From positions 62,419 to 118,818 of the forward strand of contig WVYQ01000046.1 in assembly GCA_011772865.1 (NCBI GenBank): a stretch of DNA of 56,400 nt. The letters run 5' to 3'. The stretch is from Woeseiaceae bacterium. Lineage in GTDB: Bacteria; Pseudomonadota; Gammaproteobacteria; Steroidobacterales; Woeseiaceae. Shown here in pieces: positions 41,889 to 50,435 of this stretch. Position 1 is the stretch's first letter, and the number at the start of each line of letters is the position of its first letter. The position numbers and the translations under genes are program-made. The notes beneath the pieces were generated by a model. It was not told the DNA's origin. It did not search any database and saw nothing but the letters and a program-made list of their open reading frames with translations.

Positions 41889-44639
41889 CTACCAGCGAAC
41901 CCGGCCCTGCAAGTAGTAATAAGGGCCCTGCCAGTCCATGAGCGAGCTCCTGAAGACGACGAACCCGCAGCAGGCACCAAATTCTGCAGGATCGGGCTGT
42001 TCGTCGAACACGTTGTTGCCGCCTAACGTCAGACCGTAACGGTCGTCAACAGACTTCCAGTTCAGCGTTACGTCGGTCTGCACCAGCGCACTAAACTCTT
42101 GTATCTGGCTCGGGTTGCGAGAGTTCATAACCTCGTAACCGCCGAAATAATTGCCGCGCAACAGTAGCGACCAGTTGTCACCCCAGGAATGTCTGATATC
42201 GAATATCGCCCTCGGCCGTGGCGAACCTCGTTCGAGGTCGAATACGCCCTCATCGCTCAGGAAGAATCCACCAGGTCGCGGCGTTCTGCGGGTAACCGTC
42301 GTCTCGTTCCAATTGGCACTGAGCGCCAGATCCGTTACGCCGGCCGCCCACTCCTTGGTATACGTTACGACCAGGTCCACGCCCTCGGTCTTCGTGTCGA
42401 TGTCGTTCGTGAAGAATCTGACGATCTCGATAGATGCGGCGCCCGGTACTCCGGTCGCAACGAGTATAGCGCGTTCCGTCGGGCCGACCTGGAAGTCACT
42501 CGACATAAAAAAACGGTCATCGACATCGATACGGTAATAGTCAAGCGTTATCGACAACCGCTCAGAAGGTCTCGAAGTCAGGCCGATAGTCCATTGTCGG
42601 GACGTTTCCGCATCGAGTGGCACCGCGCCGAATACCTGCGCCGCCGGATGATCCTGGGGGAAGACCCCGACGAGCAACGGATCGCCGGCAATCTGGCCGG
42701 GGCGTCCCGATACATTGATGGTCGCAATCTGGCCGGGGGTTGGGGCGCGGAACCCTGTACCCGCCGAGCCGCGAACCGCGAATTTATCCGTGAACTCGTA
42801 CCGGCCCGCCAGCCGCCAGCTAAAGTTATCGCCGAAATCGGAGAATTTTTCGTAGCGACCTGCACCGGTGATGAGCAACCTGGCCGTAATATCCAGCTCG
42901 AGATCAGCATACGCAGCCCAGCTGTTACGGTCGTAGTCGAATACAGAGAAGGGCCCGTAGCCGGGAAAAGCCTGCGACCCGACCGACATGACATTGTTGA
43001 TCGGGTCCCGTGCCGGGCACGGCGTGCCTACACTTTCGAGTCCGGGGACACGGCACTCGATAATTCCGCCGTTCTCGCCATTTGCCGCTTCCTCAGCCGA
43101 GGTCTCGAGGTCCCAAGGGTCTGCGACGTTGTATGGACCTGCCGCATGGGAGTCGGGGTCGCCGAATTCACTTTCATATTGTTCTTCGCGCAATTCGAAC
43201 CCAAACGCCAGGAACGCATTGTCGGCAAAGCCGACTTCGAGCGGCCTGGTGAAGTCGGCCGTAAACCCGGTCTCCGTCGATATCAGATTGCCGGCATGAA
43301 ACGTTGTCGGCGATGCCGGGCCAAGGGACGGGTTCCAGGTATTCTTTATGTCGTAGCGTATCTCGCTGCTGCCATAACGACCGCCAAAGTCGTAACTCAG
43401 GCCATTCGACCATTGCCCTTTAACGCCGCCCGTCACGCCCTGATCGATCACGTTACCGAAGAACCTCGGCGTGAACCCGGCGGGAAACACGTCGCGCGGG
43501 TCCCACATCGATCCGTCAGGCGTCCTGACGATGGCGAGGGCGGAGGTGCCAACACGCCGATGGCCTGAATTCCGGTCTGCATTGCTGTCGGAATAGTTGG
43601 CCCAGCCGTAAAGCGACATCGAGCCGGACAAGTCGTATCCGGCATTGATCACGGCATGGAACGCGTCGCGGTTGGGCCGGCCCCATACCTGCAGGAGTTC
43701 GCTTTTGCTTATCTCGGCAAACCTGAGGTTGTCGGCAAAACGCGTATCGATATCGTCCGGAATACCGTCGCTACCGCGGAAAATCGACACGAGCTGGCCG
43801 CCGCTGTATATCTCGGTGGCGGCATCGGGCCCGAAGCGTTGCTGGTCCGGCGTGTTCGGATCGCCATCGTGATCGAAAACACCTGACACGAGAGCAGCCT
43901 CGGCAGGTGTCAGCCCTGACTGTGCGATAGTGCGGTCATATTCCACGCCTCGCGACGTAGCCTCGGCATCATTCCATTCGGCACTAATATTTACAAAACC
44001 CTTGTCACCCAGGGGTAGACCGACATTACCGGCGATGATTATGGCGTTCTCGCCGCCAATCTCGAACTCGCCATACTGCGCGCGCAGTTCAATTCCCCCG
44101 GGTGTATCTTTGAGATTGAAGTTCAGTACACCGGCAATGGCATCGGAGCCGTACATTGCAGATGCGCCGTCGCGGAGGACTTCCACATTCTGCAGGGCGA
44201 TGCCTGGGATAGCAGCCAGGTCGGGGCCATGGGTACCGAAGTTGCCGAGCTGGACCAGTGCAGACCTGTGCCGTCGCTTGCCATTGACGAGCACCAGCGA
44301 CTTGTCGGAGTCCAGCCCTCGCAACTGGAATGGCCGGACGAATGAAGCTCCGTCGCCGAGCGGCCATCGTGCCACGTTCAGGGATGGCACGAGTTTATTA
44401 AGAACGTCCAGCAGTTCCGGCGACGAAACGCTGTGAATATCGCGGTCGTCGAATACGTCGATCGGCACCGGGGTCTCGGTTGCCGCGCGGTCCTGGCGGC
44501 GGGTGCCGACGACGATGATTTCCTCGAGCGCGTCGCGAGCCGACGTGTCCTGCGCAAGTGCGGGGCCACCCAAAGGTGTCAGGCCTATGATGGCCATCGA
44601 CAGGCCGGGCAAGGCGTATTGTCGCGGAAGTACCTGCAT
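41889..44639 (-). CDS. TonB-dependent outer-membrane receptor
   Basis: A 916-residue receptor: signal peptide ending at PALAQ, TonB box-like EEIIVVGTRR, plug domain (VNGKRRHRSALVQL, VEVLRDGASAMYGSDAIAGV, LNFNLKD) and a barrel ending in ...YYLQGRVRW, with the C-terminal aromatic residue needed for BAM assembly. TonB motifs of the TonB-box III region occur as GRYEFTDKFAVRGSAGTGFR. The short Asp-rich loop DHDGDPNTPDQQ could bind Ca2+. Substrate unknown. It lies 57 bp downstream of TolB/TPR paralog 3 on the same strand, with AGGGGGAG before the ATG, so both are probably one transcript. Confidence 0.93.
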   Translation of the reverse strand: MQVLPRQYALPGLSMAIIGLTPLGGPALAQDTSARDALEEIIVVGTRRQDRAATETPVPIDVFDDRDIHSVSSPELLDVLNKLVPSLNVARWPLGDGASFVRPFQLRGLDSDKSLVLVNGKRRHRSALVQLGNFGTHGPDLAAIPGIALQNVEVLRDGASAMYGSDAIAGVLNFNLKDTPGGIELRAQYGEFEIGGENAIIIAGNVGLPLGDKGFVNISAEWNDAEATSRGVEYDRTIAQSGLTPAEAALVSGVFDHDGDPNTPDQQRFGPDAATEIYSGGQLVSIFRGSDGIPDDIDTRFADNLRFAEISKSELLQVWGRPNRDAFHAVINAGYDLSGSMSLYGWANYSDSNADRNSGHRRVGTSALAIVRTPDGSMWDPRDVFPAGFTPRFFGNVIDQGVTGGVKGQWSNGLSYDFGGRYGSSEIRYDIKNTWNPSLGPASPTTFHAGNLISTETGFTADFTRPLEVGFADNAFLAFGFELREEQYESEFGDPDSHAAGPYNVADPWDLETSAEEAANGENGGIIECRVPGLESVGTPCPARDPINNVMSVGSQAFPGYGPFSVFDYDRNSWAAYADLELDITARLLITGAGRYEKFSDFGDNFSWRLAGRYEFTDKFAVRGSAGTGFRAPTPGQIATINVSGRPGQIAGDPLLVGVFPQDHPAAQVFGAVPLDAETSRQWTIGLTSRPSERLSITLDYYRIDVDDRFFMSSDFQVGPTERAILVATGVPGAASIEIVRFFTNDIDTKTEGVDLVVTYTKEWAAGVTDLALSANWNETTVTRRTPRPGGFFLSDEGVFDLERGSPRPRAIFDIRHSWGDNWSLLLRGNYFGGYEVMNSRNPSQIQEFSALVQTDVTLNWKSVDDRYGLTLGGNNVFDEQPDPAEFGACCGFVVFRSSLMDWQGPYYYLQGRVRW

Positions 44640-44696
44640 GAGCTCCCCCTGACCTTATTATGCCGACCTAGCTGTCTGATTTCATTGAGATAAGGG

Positions 44697-46556
44697 CTAA
44701 AAGCACTCGAAGCTGTCGTTTTGCAGTGGCCGACACAGGTCGGGCCAGCCGTATTCGCGATAAATCCGGTCGAGTCCCATGTCGATGAGCATCTGCCGAA
44801 ATTCGGGCTTTTTACGCATGTCGCTGAAGAACGGGTGCCACACGCGGTGGAAGCGGCCGAACGCGACCTCGAATTCTTCCGCGAGGACCTCGAGCGCGAA
44901 GTCCGGGTCACCGAAATGCGCCGCGATACTTGCCGTGATGATCCGGCCCTCGCCCGTAAGATTCACCGTTTCGGCGTAGCGACTCTTCAGGGTCTCGAGC
45001 AGGCGTGCGGGCGGTGCGTCAAATGCGTCGATAACCGGGGACAGCAAGGGCGCGTCGACCGGCGCAGCATTCGCATAGTCTCTCAGTAATTCTCCGGCTG
45101 CAGCATTGTCCTTCTCGGCAAGCGCGATGAAGAAGTGACGCTTGATGATGCTGGGCTCGTCCCGGGCAGGGAAACTGCTCGAGATTTCGAGAATCTCCCG
45201 CGCCTTGTCATACCGGCGGTTCTGGATATACAGCTCCGCCAGCGTCTGTGCGCGAAAATAGGCCAATGGCTCGATCTGGCGTCGAAGTTCGGCCCCGCGA
45301 ATGCCTTCGCGGATGTGGCCGAGACGATGGAAGAAGCCGTTTCGCGACATCTGGATTGTTATATCGCCTGGCGCCAGCTCCGCCGCTGTGTTTGCCGCAT
45401 CGAACGCTGCGGGAAAGTCGCCCAGTACGCGATTGAACGCGGCGAGACGCGCATAGGCCTCCGCAAGCGTCGGATCCAGCTCGATAGCCCGCATGACCAG
45501 GTCGCGACCGCGTTCAACATGCCGCTGTGTATCCGCGGGTGCTGTTTTGTCGGTCTGCAGACCCACCGAGACGCCACTGGCGAGCCATGCCTGGGCATAT
45601 TCGGGGTCAATCTCGGTTGCCCTTCGATAATGCGGTTCCGCATAAGCAGGGCCCAGTCTTGCCATGGCATCGCGCCCTTCGAGGAGAGCATCGTACGCCT
45701 GGATGTTGTCGGTACCGGTGCCGGGTAGATGGTTTCGCCCATCGACATCGAGTGCAATGCTCAGCGCGGCTGCAACGGCTTTGGCGATTTCTTCCTGGAC
45801 GTAAAAGATATTCCCGTATGTCTCGTCGAATGACCGGGACCAGACTTGTCGCTCAGCGCCTTCACGAATCTCGACGAGCTGCGCCGTAACGCGCAGCTGC
45901 TCGTCATCCTTGCGCACGCTGCCCTCGAGCAAGTACTCCACGCCGAGCTTGCTTGCGATAGCAGCCGAGGTTTCGGTCGTGCCTTTGAAGGTGAAAGACG
46001 ATCGTCGACTCGCGACGTTGAGTTCTTCGAGCTTGCCGAGCTGGTTCAACAATTCTTCCGCGATGCCATCGGCAATGTACTCGTGGTCCCTGTCCGCGCT
46101 CAGATCGGTGAACGGGAGGACGGCGATCGATTTGTTGGTCTGGTAGGCCGCGATTGCGCTGGACAGAATTTCAATTCGGATGTTCTTGGCGAACTCGAGT
46201 TCACGCTGCTTTTGTAATGCGAAGCGGTCAAAGGAGAAGAACGCGACGGCGACAGCAAGAATGATCATTACGATGCGGTCGAATCGCTTGACGGCCGTCA
46301 CGTCGACCTTCGGCGACCGGTCGACCTCGGAGTCTTTCCTGAGACCTGCTGGCGTGAGTTCAAATACCCAGGTGAGGACCAGTGTCGGGATAAAGCCGAC
46401 GGCGAAAATGATGACGACGATTCGCGCCGGTGTTTCGTCGTAACCAAACAACGGGAAAGTCGTGGCGGCTACCTGGATCAGTAGCCATGCCGTAACCGCG
46501 TAAGCCGTGCCAACACGGATAACATTCCGGCGTTTGAGTTCGGCGAAAAGCCCCAT
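44697..46556 (-). CDS. Membrane-anchored TolB-like/TPR protein (paralog 3)
   Basis: A 619-residue protein: MGLFAELKRRNVIRVGTAYA, three TM helices (third: IVMIILAVAVAFFSFDRFAL), TolB-like domain (SIAVLPFTDLSADRDHEYIA, LNVASRRSSFTFKG, YLLEGSVRKDDEQLRVTAQL), then TPRs. The three-TM layout predicts a periplasmic TolB/TPR part. The start MGLFAELKRRN matches its paralogs; ATG codons 12 and 15 nt earlier are possible. The TonB receptor gene follows directly, so the two may cooperate at the outer membrane (inference only). The TIR-TPR gene lies divergently, 294 bp away. Confidence 0.87.
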   Translation of the reverse strand: MGLFAELKRRNVIRVGTAYAVTAWLLIQVAATTFPLFGYDETPARIVVIIFAVGFIPTLVLTWVFELTPAGLRKDSEVDRSPKVDVTAVKRFDRIVMIILAVAVAFFSFDRFALQKQRELEFAKNIRIEILSSAIAAYQTNKSIAVLPFTDLSADRDHEYIADGIAEELLNQLGKLEELNVASRRSSFTFKGTTETSAAIASKLGVEYLLEGSVRKDDEQLRVTAQLVEIREGAERQVWSRSFDETYGNIFYVQEEIAKAVAAALSIALDVDGRNHLPGTGTDNIQAYDALLEGRDAMARLGPAYAEPHYRRATEIDPEYAQAWLASGVSVGLQTDKTAPADTQRHVERGRDLVMRAIELDPTLAEAYARLAAFNRVLGDFPAAFDAANTAAELAPGDITIQMSRNGFFHRLGHIREGIRGAELRRQIEPLAYFRAQTLAELYIQNRRYDKAREILEISSSFPARDEPSIIKRHFFIALAEKDNAAAGELLRDYANAAPVDAPLLSPVIDAFDAPPARLLETLKSRYAETVNLTGEGRIITASIAAHFGDPDFALEVLAEEFEVAFGRFHRVWHPFFSDMRKKPEFRQMLIDMGLDRIYREYGWPDLCRPLQNDSFECF

Positions 46557-46850
46557 ACGCCGCATCATAACTGCTTTTACGCAGTGTTGTGGAGTCAACG
46601 GCGATTAAAATCAATGACTTAGGCCAGTTCGCTTATCGTCGGATATCCGGACCCGGGCGTCACTCAGGTGCTGGTGGATTCCGCTCGGCCCGGCAATCGG
46701 CGCCAATAAAATGCCCGTCAATGGGGTCGCGATGAGCCCGCGACGCTGAGAACGAGTGACGTTCCCGTTGCTATCGCAATCTTCGCCGCTGGGTTATCCT
46801 TGCCCAACAAGAATAACAGGGGCAACAGATGAACCCAGGATCGGCCACGC
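46557..46850. other. Divergent promoter region between TPR paralog 3 and the TIR gene
   Basis: A 294-bp region with no gene-like frame. It is less GC-rich near 46590-46620 (GGCGATTAAAATCAATGAC), where a promoter may lie. No clear operator or RNA was seen. Confidence 0.4.
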
Positions 46851-48614
46851 ATGGCTGATGTTTTCGTATCCTATGCTCGCAGCGACAAGTCCCGTGTCGC
46901 GCCGCTGGTGAAGGCCATTCTCGCAAAAGGATGGACGGTCTGGTGGGATCCCGAAATTACGCCGGGCCAGGAATTCGATGACCAGATCGATGCCGAGATT
47001 GATGCCGCCAAGGCGGTGGTGGTCGTCTGGACACCGACGTCGGTTGCGTCACGATGGGTGCGGGGCGAGGCACGTGAAGGCGCCGACCGCGGCATCCTGG
47101 TGCCGGTCCGATTCGACAATGCGCGTCTGCCCATGGACGTGCGCGCTATCCACACGATCGATCTCGACAGCTGGGGCGAAGATCCCTCGAGTCCGCCAGT
47201 GCAGGAGTTGCTGGACGCGCTGGGCGGCATGATTGCGCGCGCCCCGGCACAGGCCGGGAGCCCGGCGGGCGGCGCGGCGTCGCCCGAGGAAAAGGAAGGG
47301 CCGCTCTTCAAAATTTGCGTGCTGCCTTTTGTCAACATGAGCGGCGACCCGGAGCAGGAGTATTTCAGCGACGGCATCACCGAAGACGTGATCACGGACC
47401 TGAGCAAGGTCTCGGCATTGGGCATCACTTCGCGAAACAGCGCGTTCATGTACAAGGGTGAGCATGTCGACATTCCGAAAGTGGCCAGCGATCTCAATGT
47501 GAGTCACGTATTGGAAGGCAGCGTCCGCAAGGCCGGTGGACGCGTTCGCATCAGTGCCCAGCTGGTCGATGCCAGCACCAACAACCACATCTGGGCAGAG
47601 CGCTATGATCGCGACTCGAGCGATATCTTCGCGCTGCAGGACGAGATTTCGGAAGCTATCGTCAAGGCGCTGAGGCTCAGGTTGCTGCCGGAAGAAAAGG
47701 AAGCCATCGAGCGGCGCAGCACCGGCAACGCAGAGGCCCACAACTTTTACCTGATGGCTCGGCAAGCTTACGTCAACAGCAACGACATTGACCCGCGCGC
47801 TTCCGAAGCCATCATCCGACTTTGCAAACGGGCTATCGAGATCGATCCGGAGTATGCGCTGGCCTGGACGCTGATGGCGATCGGGTACCGGCGGTTGCGC
47901 GAGGCTCACGGTGGTACGTCGGACGAGGGGATGGCCTCCGTTGATCGTGCGCTGGAACTGAACCCCAACCTTGCCGAAGCGCATGCGATCAAGGCCCAGC
48001 TCCTGCTGGGCGACGGTGAGGCCGAAGAGGCAGCGAAAGAGGTCGCCATTGCGCTCGAGGCCGATCCCGAGTCTTACGAAGTCAATCGTTCGGCAGGCCG
48101 CCTGAACTACCAGCTTCACGAATACGCCGAGGCAGCGCGCTACTATGAAAAAGCGGCCGCCCTGATGCAAACGGATCTCAACTCCTCCTCGATCCTGATC
48201 AGCATATACACGGCGCTGGGCGATTCTGCCGGCGCCCGCCGCGCCGGAGAGATGACGCTCGAACGCACCGAGGCCGTCCTCGAACACGACCCGAACAACT
48301 CCATGGTTGCGGGCTACAGCGCTTATGCGCTGGCAGCGCTCGGGGAGGGCGATCGCGCAAAGGCTCGCATGGAACGCGCGCTGTTGATCGACCCCGACAA
48401 CCTCAACATGCGTTACAACTTCGGCTGCGCCTTGTGTGTATATCTGCAGGACAAGGAAGCAGCGCTGGAAATGATGGGCCCGGTCTACGAAACGATTACC
48501 GAAACCTTCCTGCCCTATGCGAAGGCGGACCCGGACCTCGAGCTGCTGCGCGACGAACCGCGCTATATCGCCATGGTCGAAGCAGCCGAAGCGCGGCTGG
48601 CGAAAGAAAAATAG
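46851..48614 (+). CDS. TIR-TolB-like-TPR protein
   Basis: A 587-residue soluble protein without TM helix. Residues 1-125 are a TIR domain: MADVFVSYARSDKSRVAPLV, GWTVWWDPEITPGQEFDDQI, and SRWVRGEAREG, where Glu73 is four residues after Trp69 as is the catalytic Glu of NAD-cleaving TIR domains. Residues about 150-270 are the TolB-like domain (KICVLPFVNMSGDPEQEYFS, LGITSRNSAFMYKG, VLEGSVRKAGGRVRISAQL), then TPR repeats to about 560. It replaces the membrane anchor of its paralogs by TIR. A NADase or a scaffold role is possible; neither is proven. DUF885 follows after 37 bp. Confidence 0.9.
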   Translation: MADVFVSYARSDKSRVAPLVKAILAKGWTVWWDPEITPGQEFDDQIDAEIDAAKAVVVVWTPTSVASRWVRGEAREGADRGILVPVRFDNARLPMDVRAIHTIDLDSWGEDPSSPPVQELLDALGGMIARAPAQAGSPAGGAASPEEKEGPLFKICVLPFVNMSGDPEQEYFSDGITEDVITDLSKVSALGITSRNSAFMYKGEHVDIPKVASDLNVSHVLEGSVRKAGGRVRISAQLVDASTNNHIWAERYDRDSSDIFALQDEISEAIVKALRLRLLPEEKEAIERRSTGNAEAHNFYLMARQAYVNSNDIDPRASEAIIRLCKRAIEIDPEYALAWTLMAIGYRRLREAHGGTSDEGMASVDRALELNPNLAEAHAIKAQLLLGDGEAEEAAKEVAIALEADPESYEVNRSAGRLNYQLHEYAEAARYYEKAAALMQTDLNSSSILISIYTALGDSAGARRAGEMTLERTEAVLEHDPNNSMVAGYSAYALAALGEGDRAKARMERALLIDPDNLNMRYNFGCALCVYLQDKEAALEMMGPVYETITETFLPYAKADPDLELLRDEPRYIAMVEAAEARLAKEK

Positions 48615-48651
48615 GCAGGAGCCAATTCCCTGGCTGTTGGAGGCATACGTC

Positions 48652-50424
48652 GTGCCAAAACCAATTTTTGAGTTGACCATTACATGCCTGCTGGGGCTGG
48701 CGCTCGTATCCTGCTCCCCGGAGACGACTGAAGCGCCAGCCGAAACGACCGACAGCGCCGAGGCGGCAGTAATGGCGACAGCCGATACCTATATAGAGGC
48801 GTGGTTCGAGCATTTTCCGGAGATGGCGACGTTTTACCGGATCGAGGGCAAATCCCACGATCGCCTGACCGACAACACGCCCGAAGGTCGCGCAGCGTGG
48901 CAGGCGGTGGAGGACCAGCTGCTTGCCGATCTTGCGTCCGTGGATCCTGATCTGCTGGAAGGGTCGGATGCCTGGCTGCCTTACGGCATTTTGCTCGAGA
49001 GCCTCGAGGCATCGCGCGATTCCCGGGTATGCGAAACCCACGGCTGGAATATCGACCAGGTGTGGGGCTGGCAGATCTGGCTCGGTGAGCTGGCGACCGC
49101 ACAGCCGGCGTCGACAGACGAGGAGACGGCATGGGCGTTGGCCCGCTGGCAGCGGATTCCTGCGTATATCGACAACGAAATCGACAACCTCAGGGACGGA
49201 CTGGGAGCCGGGTACAGCGCACCGCAGCGCAATGTCAGCCTGGTCGTCGAACAGATCGACAGCCTGCTTGGCATGAATTCGAGCGAATCCCCGCTATATG
49301 CCCCGGCCGTCACGGCAGAAGACGACGCATTCAGCGAAGCGCTGGCGCAGTTGATTGAGGATGACATCTACCCGGCCATGCAGCGTTATCGCGACTTTCT
49401 CGTCGACGAGTACCACGACCGTGCGCGCACGGAAATTGCTGTTGCGGCCTTGCCGAACGGCGCAGCCTGCTACGTGGCGCAACTGCGGACATACACCACC
49501 TTGCCCTATGAGCCCGAAGAGATGTTCGAGGCCGGCAAGGAGGCTGTTGCCCTTCGGGAAGAGCAGATCACGGTTGTGGGCGAACGCGTCTTCGAAACCG
49601 GCGATCTGGCTGAAATACGAACACGCATGAACGATGACGAGTCGAATCGGTTCGAGTCGCGAGAGGAAGTGCTCGAGTACACGACTGCTGCCGTGAATCG
49701 GGCGCGCGAGGCAACGCCGCTGTGGTTCGGGAAAGTGCCCGAGGCCGACGTCGTCATCAAGCCCGTGCCCGAATACCAGGAGCAGAGTTCCACGTCCCGG
49801 TACGTCCCCGCATCCGATGACGGGGCGCTGCCCGGCACGTACTTTATCAACCTGTTCCAGCCCGAAGAACAGACTCGCGGTTCCGTGGAAAGCCTGTCCT
49901 TCCATGAAGCGTATCCGGGCCATCACCTGCAGATAGCGCTGGCGCAGGAACGCAGTGCTGCTCACCCGGTCACGCGCTATATCGGCAACTCGGGCTTCAT
50001 CGAGGGCTGGGCGAGGTACACCGAAACGCTCGCGAACGAGATGGGCCTGTACTCCTCGGATCGCAATACCCTGGAAATGCTGTCGGGGCTGCCGACCGGC
50101 ATGGTCGTCGACCCGGGCATTCATGCCATGGGGTGGAGCCGGGACGAGGCGATCGAGTACACGCTGAGCAAGCAGACTCACTGGACCCCGGAAGCGGCGG
50201 CCACCTACGTGGACCGGATCGTCGTCTGGCCGGGCCAGATGACGACCTACGGCGCCGGCGAGCTGGAGTTTATCCGCCTGCGCCGCCAGGCTGAGGCCAC
50301 ACTGGGTGACGATTTCGATATCCGCGAGTTTCACGACCAGGCGCTGGGCAACGGCTCGGTGACCCTGATCATGCTGCGGAGCCAGATCAACGACTGGCTG
50401 AACAGGTACGAGCCGGGAGACTGA
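48652..50424 (+). CDS. DUF885-family lipoprotein, putative metallopeptidase
   Basis: A 590-residue lipoprotein (lipobox ALVSC, Cys21). The DUF885 core is visible: YEPEEMFEAGKEAV, VESLSFHEAYPGHHLQIALA (HExxxGHH-type zinc site, His418-His425), IEGWARYTETLANEMG and the C-terminal GQMTTYGAGELEFIRLR. These proteins are gluzincin-like peptidases with poorly known substrates. GTG 48652 follows GGAGG by 8 nt, giving the lipoprotein signal. It is the second gene of a unit with the TIR-TPR gene, but is exported while the TIR protein is not. Confidence 0.9.
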   Translation: MPKPIFELTITCLLGLALVSCSPETTEAPAETTDSAEAAVMATADTYIEAWFEHFPEMATFYRIEGKSHDRLTDNTPEGRAAWQAVEDQLLADLASVDPDLLEGSDAWLPYGILLESLEASRDSRVCETHGWNIDQVWGWQIWLGELATAQPASTDEETAWALARWQRIPAYIDNEIDNLRDGLGAGYSAPQRNVSLVVEQIDSLLGMNSSESPLYAPAVTAEDDAFSEALAQLIEDDIYPAMQRYRDFLVDEYHDRARTEIAVAALPNGAACYVAQLRTYTTLPYEPEEMFEAGKEAVALREEQITVVGERVFETGDLAEIRTRMNDDESNRFESREEVLEYTTAAVNRAREATPLWFGKVPEADVVIKPVPEYQEQSSTSRYVPASDDGALPGTYFINLFQPEEQTRGSVESLSFHEAYPGHHLQIALAQERSAAHPVTRYIGNSGFIEGWARYTETLANEMGLYSSDRNTLEMLSGLPTGMVVDPGIHAMGWSRDEAIEYTLSKQTHWTPEAAATYVDRIVVWPGQMTTYGAGELEFIRLRRQAEATLGDDFDIREFHDQALGNGSVTLIMLRSQINDWLNRYEPGD

Positions 50425-50435
50425 ATCTCCGCGTG

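Noticed and set aside
47049-48680. Long open frame (543 codons) antisense to the TIR-TPR gene
   Set aside because: Shadow of a GC-rich gene; its translation is Arg/His/Val-rich and shows no domain, while the plus strand has full TIR, TolB-like and TPR motifs.
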